Of a stretch of 64,000 nt of DNA, positions 34,028 through 44,133 are shown piece after piece. Source of the stretch: Burkholderiales bacterium (GTDB lineage Bacteria > Pseudomonadota > Gammaproteobacteria > Burkholderiales > SG8-39). Position numbers and translations under genes: made by a program. The stretch is taken from contig JACZJV010000033.1 of the NCBI GenBank assembly GCA_014860355.1, positions 1 to 64,000 on the forward strand, in the 5' to 3' direction. A model generated the notes under the pieces. The model saw only the letters and a program-made list of their open reading frames with translations. It was not told the DNA's origin and made no database searches. The number at the start of each line of letters is the position of its first letter. Within the stretch, counting starts at the first letter, position 1.

Positions 34028-34718
34028 AGGCCTCGCCTGCGGCTACGGCTTGTTTCGCGCGGTGAGCGAACTCGACCTTGAAATACCGCGCGGCACCATC
34101 ACCGGGCTGATCGGACCGAACGGCGCCGGAAGATCCTCGACGCTGATGTGCGTGGCCGGCCACGTGGATCTGCAGGCGGGGCGCATCGTTTTCGACGAAC
34201 ACGACATCGGCGGCCTGCCCGCCACCGAGCGGGTGCGCCGCGGCATCGCGATCGCGCCCGAAGGGCGGCGCTTGTTCAAGGATCTGTCGGTGGAGGACAA
34301 CCTGCGCGTCGGCGGCATGATACACAAGGCGAATCTGTTCAAGGCCGATCGCGACTATGTGCTTGCGCTGTTCCCGCGCCTGGGCGACCGCCTGGGCTCG
34401 CTCGCCGGCAACCTGTCTGGCGGCGAGCAGCAGATGCTGTCGATCGGACGCGCGCTGATGGCGCGGCCGAAACTCGTCATGATCGACGAACTCTCGCTTG
34501 GCCTGATGCCGAAGATGGTCGACCTGTGCTATGAGGCGCTGCTGCGCTTGAAGCAGGACGGCATGACCATACTGCTGGTGGAACAGAATACCGACCGCGT
34601 GCTCTCGGTTGCCGACCATGTGTGCGTGCTGGAGTCCGGCCGCACCGTCTGGAGCGGCAGCGCAGCCGATGCGCGCAAGGACCCCGAGCTTGCCGCCGCC
34701 TATCTCGGGCTGCGCTGA
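34014..34718 (+). CDS. livF: Branched-chain-type ABC transporter ATPase (LivF-like) with altered Walker A
   Basis: A 234-residue ABC ATPase with signature [16 protein letters not shown] and Walker [14 protein letters not shown] (Glu kept; the usual DEPS Pro is Leu). The Walker A loop reads GPNGAGRSS: the essential Lys is Arg 40, coded AGA. Lys-to-Arg changes in this position usually cripple ATP hydrolysis, so this subunit may be catalytically weak, though the partner also has an unusual signature loop. It overlaps the livG-like gene by 14 bp and is followed by hutU after 46 bp. Confidence 0.88.
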   Translation: MLRLEGLACGYGLFRAVSELDLEIPRGTITGLIGPNGAGRSSTLMCVAGHVDLQAGRIVFDEHDIGGLPATERVRRGIAIAPEGRRLFKDLSVEDNLRVGGMIHKANLFKADRDYVLALFPRLGDRLGSLAGNLSGGEQQMLSIGRALMARPKLVMIDELSLGLMPKMVDLCYEALLRLKQDGMTILLVEQNTDRVLSVADHVCVLESGRTVWSGSAADARKDPELAAAYLGLR

Positions 34719-34764
34719 GCGCCTTGCCGGACACTACTTGAACGCCTGTTTTAGGGAGCCCCGA

Positions 34765-36477
<1,713 letters not shown>

Positions 36478-36544
36478 TGTCCGAGGTGATCTATCCGTTC
36501 GAATCGGCGTCCCTGTCGCTGACCCAGCATCGGAGTGCGCGAAC

Positions 36545-37789
36545 ATGACCCAGTACCTGACTGCGCTCTGGCGCAATCTCAACTGCTCTGCCGCGGGCGA
36601 TCGCGCCGCTTCGTCTATGGCCATAGGCATCTCGGATGAAAGGATCGCGTGGATTGCGCCGCAGGCGGATCTGCCCGCATTCGAGCGGGCGCCGGAATTC
36701 GCCGAGTACGACGGTGCCGGTGCCTGGGTGACGCCGGGCCTGGTCGAATGCCATACCCACCTGGTGTTCGGCGGCAATCGTGCCGACGAGTTCGGCCGTA
36801 GACTTGCGGGCGCCAGCTATGAAGAGATTGCGCGCGCGGGGGGCGGTATCGTTTCTACCGTGAATGCGACCCGCGCGGCCAGCGAGGATGCGCTGTTTGC
36901 AGCGGCGGCAGGGCGCTTGCGCTGTCTGATCGCCGAGGGCGTGACCGCCGTCGAAATCAAATCCGGTTACGGGCTGGATACGCAGACCGAGGCCAAGATG
37001 CTGCGCGTCGCGCGCCGCCTCGGGCGCGAGTTGCCGGTCAGCGTCTATACCACCTTCCTAGGCGCCCACGCCCTGCCAGCGGAGTATCGTGGCCGGCCCG
37101 ACGAATATATCGAGCTGGTCTGCACAGACATGCTGCCCACGCTCGCCGAACAGGGCCTGGTGGATGCGGTCGACGCATTCTGCGAGAACATCGCGTTTTC
37201 CGTGGCGCAGTGCGAACGCGTCTTCGAGACGGCAGCCCGCCTCGGTTTGCCGGTGAAATTGCACGCGGAACAATTGTCCAACATCGGCGCCACGCAGCTC
37301 GCGACACGCTACGGCGCCTTGTCGACAGATCACCTGGAGCATGCGCTCGAGGCCGATGTTGCGGCGATGCGCCGCGCGGGCACGGTGGCAGTCCTGCTTC
37401 CCGCGGCCTACTACTGCCTTCGCGAGACGCAGCCCCCGCCAATTGATCTGTTTCGCCGCCATGGCGTGCCGATGGCGATTTCCACCGACTGCAATCCCGG
37501 AACCGCGCCGGCCGTGTCGCCGCTGCTGACCATGAACATGGCGTGCACCCTGTTCGGTTTAAGCATCGACGAGGCCTTGCTTGCCTACACCCGCCACGCG
37601 GCGCAGGCCCTGGGCAAGTCGGACCTGCACGGCACGCTGGAGGCGGGACGCTATGCGGACTTCGTGCTCTGGGATGTGGATTCATTGGCGGAGCTGGTCT
37701 GCTGGCTGGGTGCAAGTCCCTGCCGCGCAGTGATCCGGCACGGGCGGATAGTCCACGAAGCGCCCGGGATGCGCGAAACCGGCAGCTAG
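36545..37789 (+). CDS. hutI: Imidazolonepropionase
   Basis: A 414-residue amidohydrolase. The metal site [14 protein letters not shown] near residue 70 (H-x-H), the KSGYGLD loop, [11 protein letters not shown] and the final STDCNPGTA Asp are all present. The product is N-formimino-L-glutamate, which the divergent ftcD handles. The start at 36545 overlaps no upstream gene (gap 67 bp). The end converges with the kinase gene at 37831. Confidence 0.96.
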   Translation: MTQYLTALWRNLNCSAAGDRAASSMAIGISDERIAWIAPQADLPAFERAPEFAEYDGAGAWVTPGLVECHTHLVFGGNRADEFGRRLAGASYEEIARAGGGIVSTVNATRAASEDALFAAAAGRLRCLIAEGVTAVEIKSGYGLDTQTEAKMLRVARRLGRELPVSVYTTFLGAHALPAEYRGRPDEYIELVCTDMLPTLAEQGLVDAVDAFCENIAFSVAQCERVFETAARLGLPVKLHAEQLSNIGATQLATRYGALSTDHLEHALEADVAAMRRAGTVAVLLPAAYYCLRETQPPPIDLFRRHGVPMAISTDCNPGTAPAVSPLLTMNMACTLFGLSIDEALLAYTRHAAQALGKSDLHGTLEAGRYADFVLWDVDSLAELVCWLGASPCRAVIRHGRIVHEAPGMRETGS

Positions 37790-37830
37790 GGCTGGCCCCG
37801 CGTGCCGGTTCCCTGCCTGTATCCTCCGAT

Positions 37831-39102
37831 CTAGATTGTCTGGTTCGTAATCCGCAGGTCGGCCAGAGCGAGGCGATCGGCAAGATTGCGCACCAGCGCG
37901 CGCATGAAGCTGCTGTGGCAGGGTGTGCTCATGCGGTCCAGAGCCGTGGCTTCGAACTCGGCAATGATCACCTCGGTCATGGATTCCACCGTCGCCTGCC
38001 GCGGCAGGTCGCCGTCGCAGATATAGCCCATTTCCCCGAAGAATTCCCCCGCGCCGATGACGTTGAGCAAGCGCCCCGCCTGCGTGACCTTGACGTCGCC
38101 CTGCGCCAGAAAGTACATGCTGCGGCCGGGATCGTTCTCGCGCACGATCTCGGTGCGCGCGTGCAGCCGCTTCCAGCGGCCTGCGTCCACGAGTTCCCAA
38201 ATTTCCGCTTCGGACAGCGTGGACAGCATCCTGACGCGTTTGAGAGCCGCATAGCGCTCGCTGTCCGGTATCGAACGCTGATGCGCGCTCAAGCGGCCGA
38301 TTTCGGCCAGTTCCAGCGCGGGAATGGCCCAGTTTGGATAGCGATTCTGCGGCTGCTTCTGCAGCATCTTGAGCACGATGCGGTCCAGGTCGATCGGAAT
38401 GGAGGGGTTCAGCTGGCTCATCGGCAGCGGTTCGTCGTGCAGGATCTGCTGGATCAGCGCGGATATGCTGTCTGCGGCGAACGGCCTTTTCCCGGTCAGG
38501 AGTTCGTACAGCACCACGCCCAGGCAGTACATGTCCGTAGCTTGGGTCAGCGGCATGGCGCTGATTTGCTCCGGCGACATGTAGGCGGGCGAGCCGATGT
38601 TGATGGGCTGGGTCGCATCGCGGTTTTGCAGAACCGCGGCGCCGAAGTCGAGGATCTTCACGTCGCGGCCGTCGGTGGTCATGATATTGGCGGGCTTGAT
38701 GTCCCTGTGGATGATGCTCTGGCGGAATGCGTAATCCAGCGCGCCGCAGCATTTGAAGCCGATCTGGACCGTGTCCTCCACCGACAACAGCCGGCCGGCC
38801 TCGGCGTAGCTGCAAAGATTGACCCCGGGCACGTATTCCATGACGATGTAACCGGCGTCGTCGGTCACGACCGCATCGAGTATCGAGGCGATGTGCGGAT
38901 GATTCAGCTTTCCGACGAGGGATGCTTCCTTCAGGAATTGCTTGCGCAGCACGGTCCCGAATTGGGGATCCTGAAACACCTTGGCATCGATCACTTTCAC
39001 GGCAACATCGGTGCCGGAAAAGCTGTCTACAGCGCGATAAACGATACCCGTGCTTCCCTTGCCGAGCAGGTCTTTCAGTTCGTACTTGCCGATATTGCTC
39101 AT
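37831..39102 (-). CDS. Ser/Thr protein kinase with C-terminal cyclic-nucleotide-binding-like domain
   Basis: About 423 residues. The kinase half (residues ~5-270) is complete: glycine loop LLGKGSTGIVYRAV, VAVKVID Lys, HRDIKPANIM, and DFG as KILDFGAAVL, plus GSPAYMSPEQ. The C-terminal half (residues ~300-420) has a Crp-like fold: VRENDPGRSMYFLAQGDVKV, FFGEMGYICDGDLPRQATVE (a phosphate-binding-cassette-like box with Arg) and a helical end. No transmembrane segment is seen, so it is cytosolic. The combination suggests direct gating of the kinase by a nucleotide or by similar signals. Start ATG 39102; an earlier ATG is in frame but adds unconserved sequence. It stands alone. Confidence 0.9.
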   Translation of the reverse strand: MSNIGKYELKDLLGKGSTGIVYRAVDSFSGTDVAVKVIDAKVFQDPQFGTVLRKQFLKEASLVGKLNHPHIASILDAVVTDDAGYIVMEYVPGVNLCSYAEAGRLLSVEDTVQIGFKCCGALDYAFRQSIIHRDIKPANIMTTDGRDVKILDFGAAVLQNRDATQPINIGSPAYMSPEQISAMPLTQATDMYCLGVVLYELLTGKRPFAADSISALIQQILHDEPLPMSQLNPSIPIDLDRIVLKMLQKQPQNRYPNWAIPALELAEIGRLSAHQRSIPDSERYAALKRVRMLSTLSEAEIWELVDAGRWKRLHARTEIVRENDPGRSMYFLAQGDVKVTQAGRLLNVIGAGEFFGEMGYICDGDLPRQATVESMTEVIIAEFEATALDRMSTPCHSSFMRALVRNLADRLALADLRITNQTI

Positions 39103-39428
39103 CTTGCTGGATCCCAGAGCGCCGCTGGCGGGCGGGCTCGTTCTTGGCAGCCTGCTGTCCGCGTTGCGCGCGCTTTGGCGCTGATCGCAACGAGGGCACA
39201 AGGACTGGATGTACACCGCCCGAGCCGAAGTATCATCAGCGCGGGCGGCCCTGTCAATTGTCCGCGCATCCGATCCGGAATCGGATCATGACGGGTTCGG
39301 GTGCCGCATGCGGAGGCCGCGGCCCGCAGCACGATTGCAGCTGTTGGCCCGATGCCTGGCAGATAATCCGCGATAATGCGGGGGACATGCATCGACCCCG
39401 AGATTGCAACGAACAAGGAGACCCCGAT

Positions 39429-40238
39429 ATGCAGAATTCGAGCGGCAAGGGCACTATTCTATGGGAACTGGATGCGCGCGGCGTCGCCACCGTCGTGCTG
39501 AACCGCCCCGAGGTCAACAACGCCTATAACGGCGATCTCATTGCGGGCGTGCACGAGGCCATGGATGCGCTGGGCAGGGCGCGGGGCCTGCGCGCCCTGG
39601 TGCTCAAAGGCAAGGGCAGGCATTTCCAGGCCGGTGCGGACCTCGCGTGGATCAGCGCCGTGGGGCAGATGTCGCCCGAAGAAAACGAACGCGCCTCGCG
39701 CGCGACGGGCGACCTGGTGCGCAGGCTGGACGCGCTGCCCGTTCCCACGGTCGCACTGGTGCAGGGCGGCTGTTTCGGCGGCGGCACCGGCATCGTCGCC
39801 GCCTGCGACATAGTCGTGGCGAGCGATGACGCGATCTTTGCCATCACCGAGACGCGCTGGGGTTTGATGGCGGGCATCATCCTGCCGCAGCTATGCCAGG
39901 CGATCGGCCTGCGCGCCTTGCGCCGCTACGCGCTTACCGGGGAGCGTTTCGACGCGCACGAGGCCCGCCGCATCGGCCTCGCGCACGAGGTGTGCGCGCC
40001 GGGCAAGCTGGAGGAGAGCGGCGCGAAGGTCGTCGACGCGCTGCTCATGAACGCACCCGCTGCGACGGCCGCCACCAAGCTGCGCTCGCTGCAGCTGGCC
40101 GGCGCCGTCGTCGAAGATGCCCTGTTCGCGGATCTGGTGCGCGAGCACGCCAGCACGCGCCAGCTTGCCGAAGCGGCCGAAGGGCTGGCTTCATTCAGGG
40201 AAAAACGCAAGCCGGGCTGGTATCCGGCGGCGGTTTGA
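39429..40238 (+). CDS. Enoyl-CoA hydratase/isomerase family protein
   Basis: A 269-residue crotonase. ATVVLNRPEVNNAYN opens the fold, KGKGRHFQAGADLAWI holds the oxyanion-hole loop, and FGGGTGIVAACDIVVAS and ETRWGLMAGIILPQL the active-site part. The absence of one catalytic Glu pair cannot be judged by eye. RPEVNNAYN and GADLAWI are also seen in methylglutaconyl-CoA hydratase-like members, so the substrate may be branched. Start ATG 39429 has AAGGAG. It is 28 bp from the acyl-CoA dehydrogenase gene, so both form an operon. Confidence 0.88.
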   Translation: MQNSSGKGTILWELDARGVATVVLNRPEVNNAYNGDLIAGVHEAMDALGRARGLRALVLKGKGRHFQAGADLAWISAVGQMSPEENERASRATGDLVRRLDALPVPTVALVQGGCFGGGTGIVAACDIVVASDDAIFAITETRWGLMAGIILPQLCQAIGLRALRRYALTGERFDAHEARRIGLAHEVCAPGKLEESGAKVVDALLMNAPAATAATKLRSLQLAGAVVEDALFADLVREHASTRQLAEAAEGLASFREKRKPGWYPAAV

Positions 40239-40266
40239 CCGATTGCAACGGAAAAAGGACGAAGAC

Positions 40267-41433
40267 ATGGACTTTCAACTCGACGAAGCGCAGACCATGC
40301 TGGCGGAAATGAGCGATCGCATGGGCCGCGAGCAGTTTGCGCCCAAGGCCGCGCGCTGGGACCGCGAACACGAATACCCCCATGAAAATGTCGAGGCGCT
40401 GCGCCGCGCCGGGCTGCTGGGGATGACCATCCCGAAAAAATTCGGCGGACCCGAGCGGCCGCTGATCGACGTGGTGCTGGCGATAGAACAGATCGCGAAA
40501 TATTGCGGCGTGACGGCGCGCATCGTGGTCGAAACCAATATGGGAGCGCTGGGCTGCGTCATGGCCTACGGCAGCGAGGCGCAGCAACGCGAGCTCGCGC
40601 GCCGCGTGCTCGAGGACGGCGACAAGCCGGCCATAGGCATGACCGAACCCGGTGCAGGCACCGATCTGACTGCGCTCAAGACCAGGGCGGTGGAGCGCGA
40701 CGGGGGCTATGTGGTGGACGGCACCAAACACTGGATCACCGGCGGCGGCATCTCGAAGACCAATCTGATTTTCGCGCGCGTTATCGACCGCGAAGGTAGG
40801 GACCAGGGCATAGGCGGAATCCTGGTCGATCTGGGAACGCCGGGTTTCACCATCGGGCGGGTGGAGGATGCCATGGGGCTGCGCGGGATCCCGGAGGCAG
40901 AGCTCATATTCGAGAACTGCGCAGTGCCGGCCGCGAACCTGGTCGTGTGCGATCCCAAGGACGGATTCAAGAAGCTCATGAACGGCTATAACGCGCAGCG
41001 CATAGGCGCTTCCTCGGTCGCGCTCGGAATTGCGCGCGGCGCGCACGATCTGGCGCTGGAGTACATGGGCCAGCGCGTCGCGTTCGGCAAGAAGCTCAAG
41101 GAGTTTCAGGGCCTGGACTGGATGATGGCCGAGAGCGAAATGCAGCTCGAGGCGGCGCGGCTGCTGGTCTATCGCGCGGCCTGCAACGCGCGCCTGCTTC
41201 CGAACAACGTCATGCTGCCGCAGATGAAGGAGGCGTCGATTGCCAAAGCGTTTACCGGGCATGCAGCGTTCGAGGTGGTGAGCGAGTCGCTGCAGATGTT
41301 CGGCGCCGCCGGTTATTCGCGCGAGCTTCCGCTGGAGCGCATGCTGCGCGATGTGCGCATGTTCCAGATCGGCGGCGGAACCACCCAGGCGCAACTCAAC
41401 ATGATCGCGCGCAGTATTTTTCCGCCGGGCTGA
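40267..41433 (+). CDS. Acyl-CoA dehydrogenase
   Basis: A 388-residue FAD-dependent acyl-CoA dehydrogenase. Motif IGMTEPGAGTDLTALKTRA is the FAD/substrate loop, KHWITGGGISKTNLIFARV the middle barrel, and RVAFGKKLKEFQGLDWMMA and the C-terminal RDVRMFQIGGGTTQAQLN are conserved. The catalytic Glu in the C-terminal part should be in the last helix region but its exact place was not fixed. It forms an operon with the enoyl-CoA hydratase, so the two steps of one acyl-CoA breakdown are coupled. Confidence 0.9.
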   Translation: MDFQLDEAQTMLAEMSDRMGREQFAPKAARWDREHEYPHENVEALRRAGLLGMTIPKKFGGPERPLIDVVLAIEQIAKYCGVTARIVVETNMGALGCVMAYGSEAQQRELARRVLEDGDKPAIGMTEPGAGTDLTALKTRAVERDGGYVVDGTKHWITGGGISKTNLIFARVIDREGRDQGIGGILVDLGTPGFTIGRVEDAMGLRGIPEAELIFENCAVPAANLVVCDPKDGFKKLMNGYNAQRIGASSVALGIARGAHDLALEYMGQRVAFGKKLKEFQGLDWMMAESEMQLEAARLLVYRAACNARLLPNNVMLPQMKEASIAKAFTGHAAFEVVSESLQMFGAAGYSRELPLERMLRDVRMFQIGGGTTQAQLNMIARSIFPPG

Positions 41434-41521
41434 AGGCGGGCCCGGGCCTTGCTGCCGGCTTGCGCAAGGGGCACAGGCGGAGCGGGGGCGAGGGAATCCG
41501 GCACGCAGCGCAATGCCGGAC

Positions 41522-41579
41522 TTGCGGCCCGGCGTGGATCCGCCGTATAATTCATACAATCGTTTAAAACATACGTATG
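41522..41579 (+). promoter_or_regulatory. Promoter and palindrome upstream of the TetR gene
   Basis: TTGCGG (41522-41527) and TATAAT (41546-41551) with 18-bp spacing form a good sigma-70 promoter. CATACGTATG (41570-41579) is a perfect 10-bp palindrome at about +20 and lies 7 bp before the TetR start. The position suggests autoregulation of this gene and its fatty-acid operon. CATACAATCG upstream resembles half of it. Confidence 0.6.
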
Positions 41580-41586
41580 GATCGTC

Positions 41587-42270
41587 ATGACTGAAATCGA
41601 CACCCGCCTGCGCATACTCGATGCTGCAGAAAGCCTGTTTACCCGGTACGGGTTCGAGGCGACCACATTGCGCCAGATCACCGGCGCGGCCGAAGTCAAC
41701 CTCGCCGCTGTCAACTATCACTTCGGCTCGAAGGAAGAGTTGATCCGGGAGGTGTTCCGCCGGCGCCTGACCTGGCTCAATCAGCAGCGACTGCAGGAAC
41801 TCGACCGGCTCGAGGCCGAGGCCGGTGGCAAGCCGCTCAAGCCGAGCCAGATCCTCGAGGCGTTTTTCGGCGTGGCGCTGAAAATGGCCGCCGACGCCGA
41901 TGGCGGCGGGCGCTCGTTCATGCGGTTGCTCGGCCGTACCTATTCCAAGCCTTCCGAATTCGTGCGCGGATTTCTGGCGGAGGAATACGCGGCGGTGCTC
42001 GCGCGCTTCAAGTCGGCCCTGGTCAGGGCGCTCCCCGGCGTACCCGGCGAGGAGATCCTGTGGCGCTTCCATTTCATGCTCGGCGCCATGTCCTATGCCA
42101 TCGCAGGTACCGATGCGCTGCACATCGTCGCGGAAGACGCGCTCGATGACAGCGACGCGCAGGCGCTGTACGCGCGCCTGATGAGTTTCATGCTGGGGGG
42201 GCTGCGCGCGCCCCTGCCGGTGCTGCAGGCAGGATCAGCAAAACGGCCGCGCGCCAAAGCGGCCGCCTGA
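41587..42270 (+). CDS. TetR-family regulator of the fatty-acid operon
   Basis: A 227-residue TetR/AcrR regulator. The N-terminal HTH is clear (LRILDAAESLFTRYGFEATT; LRQITGAAEVNLAAVNYHFG; SKEELIREVFRRR), and the long C-terminal domain is helical and Ala-rich like the PsrA/FadR-type regulators of fatty acid oxidation. It is the first gene of a co-directional set with an acyl-CoA dehydrogenase, FadN-like protein and thiolase, each starting within 60 bp, so it may respond to acyl-CoA. A palindrome sits just before its start. Confidence 0.88.
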   Translation: MTEIDTRLRILDAAESLFTRYGFEATTLRQITGAAEVNLAAVNYHFGSKEELIREVFRRRLTWLNQQRLQELDRLEAEAGGKPLKPSQILEAFFGVALKMAADADGGGRSFMRLLGRTYSKPSEFVRGFLAEEYAAVLARFKSALVRALPGVPGEEILWRFHFMLGAMSYAIAGTDALHIVAEDALDDSDAQALYARLMSFMLGGLRAPLPVLQAGSAKRPRAKAAA

Positions 42271-42318
42271 AAGTTTCATTTTCCACAACAGATACGCACT
42301 CAATCCAAAGGAGAAAAC

Positions 42319-44109
42319 ATGGGTCAATACCTCGCTCCCTTACGTGACATGCAATTCGTGCTGCACGAACTGCTGCAGGTCGAAAGCGAATTGAAACAGC
42401 TGCCGAACCACGCCGAAATCGACATGGACACCGTCAACCAGGTGCTGGAGGAGGGGAGCAAGTTCACCTCCAAGGTGCTGTTCCCGCTGAATCACTCCGG
42501 CGACCGCGAGGGCTGCCGCCTGGACGCGGCCACGCATGAGGTGAGCACGCCCAAGGGTTTCAAGGAGGCCTACGCGCAATATGTGGAGGCGGGCTGGCCG
42601 GCGCTGTCCTGCGACCCGGAATTCGGCGGCCAGGGACTGCCCGTGGTCGTCTACAACTCGTTCTCCGAAATGCTGAACTCCGCCAATCAGGCCTGGTACA
42701 TGTATCCGGGCCTGTCGCACGGCGCCTACGCCTGCCTGCACGAGCACGGCACGCCGGAGCAGAAGAAAATGTACCTGCCCAAACTGGTTTCGGGCGAATG
42801 GACCGGCACCATGTGCCTGACCGAGGCGCACTGCGGCACCGACCTGGGCCTGCTGCGCTCCAAGGCCGAGGCCCAGGCCGACGGCTCCTACAGGATCACC
42901 GGGAGCAAGATTTTCATATCCGCCGGCGAACACGACATGGCGGCCAACATCGTGCACCTGGTGCTCGCGCGCCTGCCGGACGCGCCTGCCGGCACCAAGG
43001 GCATTTCGCTGTTCATCGTGCCGAAGTTCGTTCCCGCAGCCGACGGCAGCGCGGGCGCGCGCAATGCAATCAACTGCGGCGCGATCGAGGAAAAGATGGG
43101 CATCCACGGCAACTCGACCTGCCAGATGAACATGGATGCGGCGACCGGCTGGCTCGTGGGGCAGCCGAACAAGGGTCTGAACGCGATGTTCGTCATGATG
43201 AACGCCGCGCGCCTGGGCGTGGGCATGCAGTCCCTGGGACAGACCGAAGTCGCCTATCAGAATGCGCTCGTCTACGCCAAAGACCGCCTGCAGATGCGCA
43301 GCCTCTCCGGCGCGAAGGCGCCGAAGCTGCCCGCCGACCCCATCATCGTGCATCCCGATGTGCGCCGCATGCTGCTGACGGCCAAGGCCTACGCCGAAGG
43401 CGGGCGCGCCTTCACTTCTTTCGTGGCGCTGCAGATCGACCGCGAACTCAATCATCCGGAGGAAGCGGTGCGCAAGGATGCGGCCGATCTGGTCACCCTG
43501 CTGACGCCGATCGTCAAGGCCTTCATCACCGACAACGGCTGGATCGCGACTTCCGAGGCGATGCAGGTCTACGGCGGCCACGGCTACATTGCGGAGTGGG
43601 GCATGGAGCAGTATGTGCGCGATGCGCGCATCAACATGATTTACGAAGGCACCAACACCATCCAGTCGCTGGACCTGCTGGGGCGCAAGGTGCTGATGGA
43701 CAACGGCGCCAAGCTGAAGAAATTCGGCGCAATGGTCCAGGCCTTCGTCGAGGAGAACGGCACCGACGAGGCGCTCTCCGAATTCGTCACCCCCCTGGGC
43801 GAACTCGGCGGCAAGCTGACCAAGCTGACCATGGAAATCGGCATGAAGGCTTTCACCAACCAGGATGAAGTCGGCGCGGCGGCCGTACCCTATCTGCGCG
43901 TGGTCGGCCACCTGGTCTACGCCTATTTCTTCGCGCGCATGGCGAAGATCGCACTGGCGAAGCTCGATTCCGGCGACGGCTTTTACAAGGCCAAGCTCGC
44001 AACCGCCCGCTTTTACTACGCCCGCCTGCTGCCGGAGACCGCCATGCTGATCCGCCAGGCGCGCTCGGGCGCGGCCAATCTGCTCGAACTTGAAGCCGAA
44101 CTGTTCTAA
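42319..44109 (+). CDS. Acyl-CoA dehydrogenase, long form (FadE-like)
   Basis: A 596-residue member of the long acyl-CoA dehydrogenase branch with a C-terminal extra domain (residues ~465-596). FAD and substrate loops are LTEAHCGTDLGLLRSKAEA and ITGSKIFISAGEHD; EEKMGIHGNSTCQM and MQVYGGHGYIAEWGMEQYV follow the branch. It introduces the trans-2 double bond in acyl-CoA, the first step of the cycle. AAGGAG precedes ATG 42319. It is 24 bp before the FadN-like gene. Confidence 0.92.
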   Translation: MGQYLAPLRDMQFVLHELLQVESELKQLPNHAEIDMDTVNQVLEEGSKFTSKVLFPLNHSGDREGCRLDAATHEVSTPKGFKEAYAQYVEAGWPALSCDPEFGGQGLPVVVYNSFSEMLNSANQAWYMYPGLSHGAYACLHEHGTPEQKKMYLPKLVSGEWTGTMCLTEAHCGTDLGLLRSKAEAQADGSYRITGSKIFISAGEHDMAANIVHLVLARLPDAPAGTKGISLFIVPKFVPAADGSAGARNAINCGAIEEKMGIHGNSTCQMNMDAATGWLVGQPNKGLNAMFVMMNAARLGVGMQSLGQTEVAYQNALVYAKDRLQMRSLSGAKAPKLPADPIIVHPDVRRMLLTAKAYAEGGRAFTSFVALQIDRELNHPEEAVRKDAADLVTLLTPIVKAFITDNGWIATSEAMQVYGGHGYIAEWGMEQYVRDARINMIYEGTNTIQSLDLLGRKVLMDNGAKLKKFGAMVQAFVEENGTDEALSEFVTPLGELGGKLTKLTMEIGMKAFTNQDEVGAAAVPYLRVVGHLVYAYFFARMAKIALAKLDSGDGFYKAKLATARFYYARLLPETAMLIRQARSGAANLLELEAELF

Positions 44110-44133
44110 CCGCCTAAACCAGAAAGGACTACC

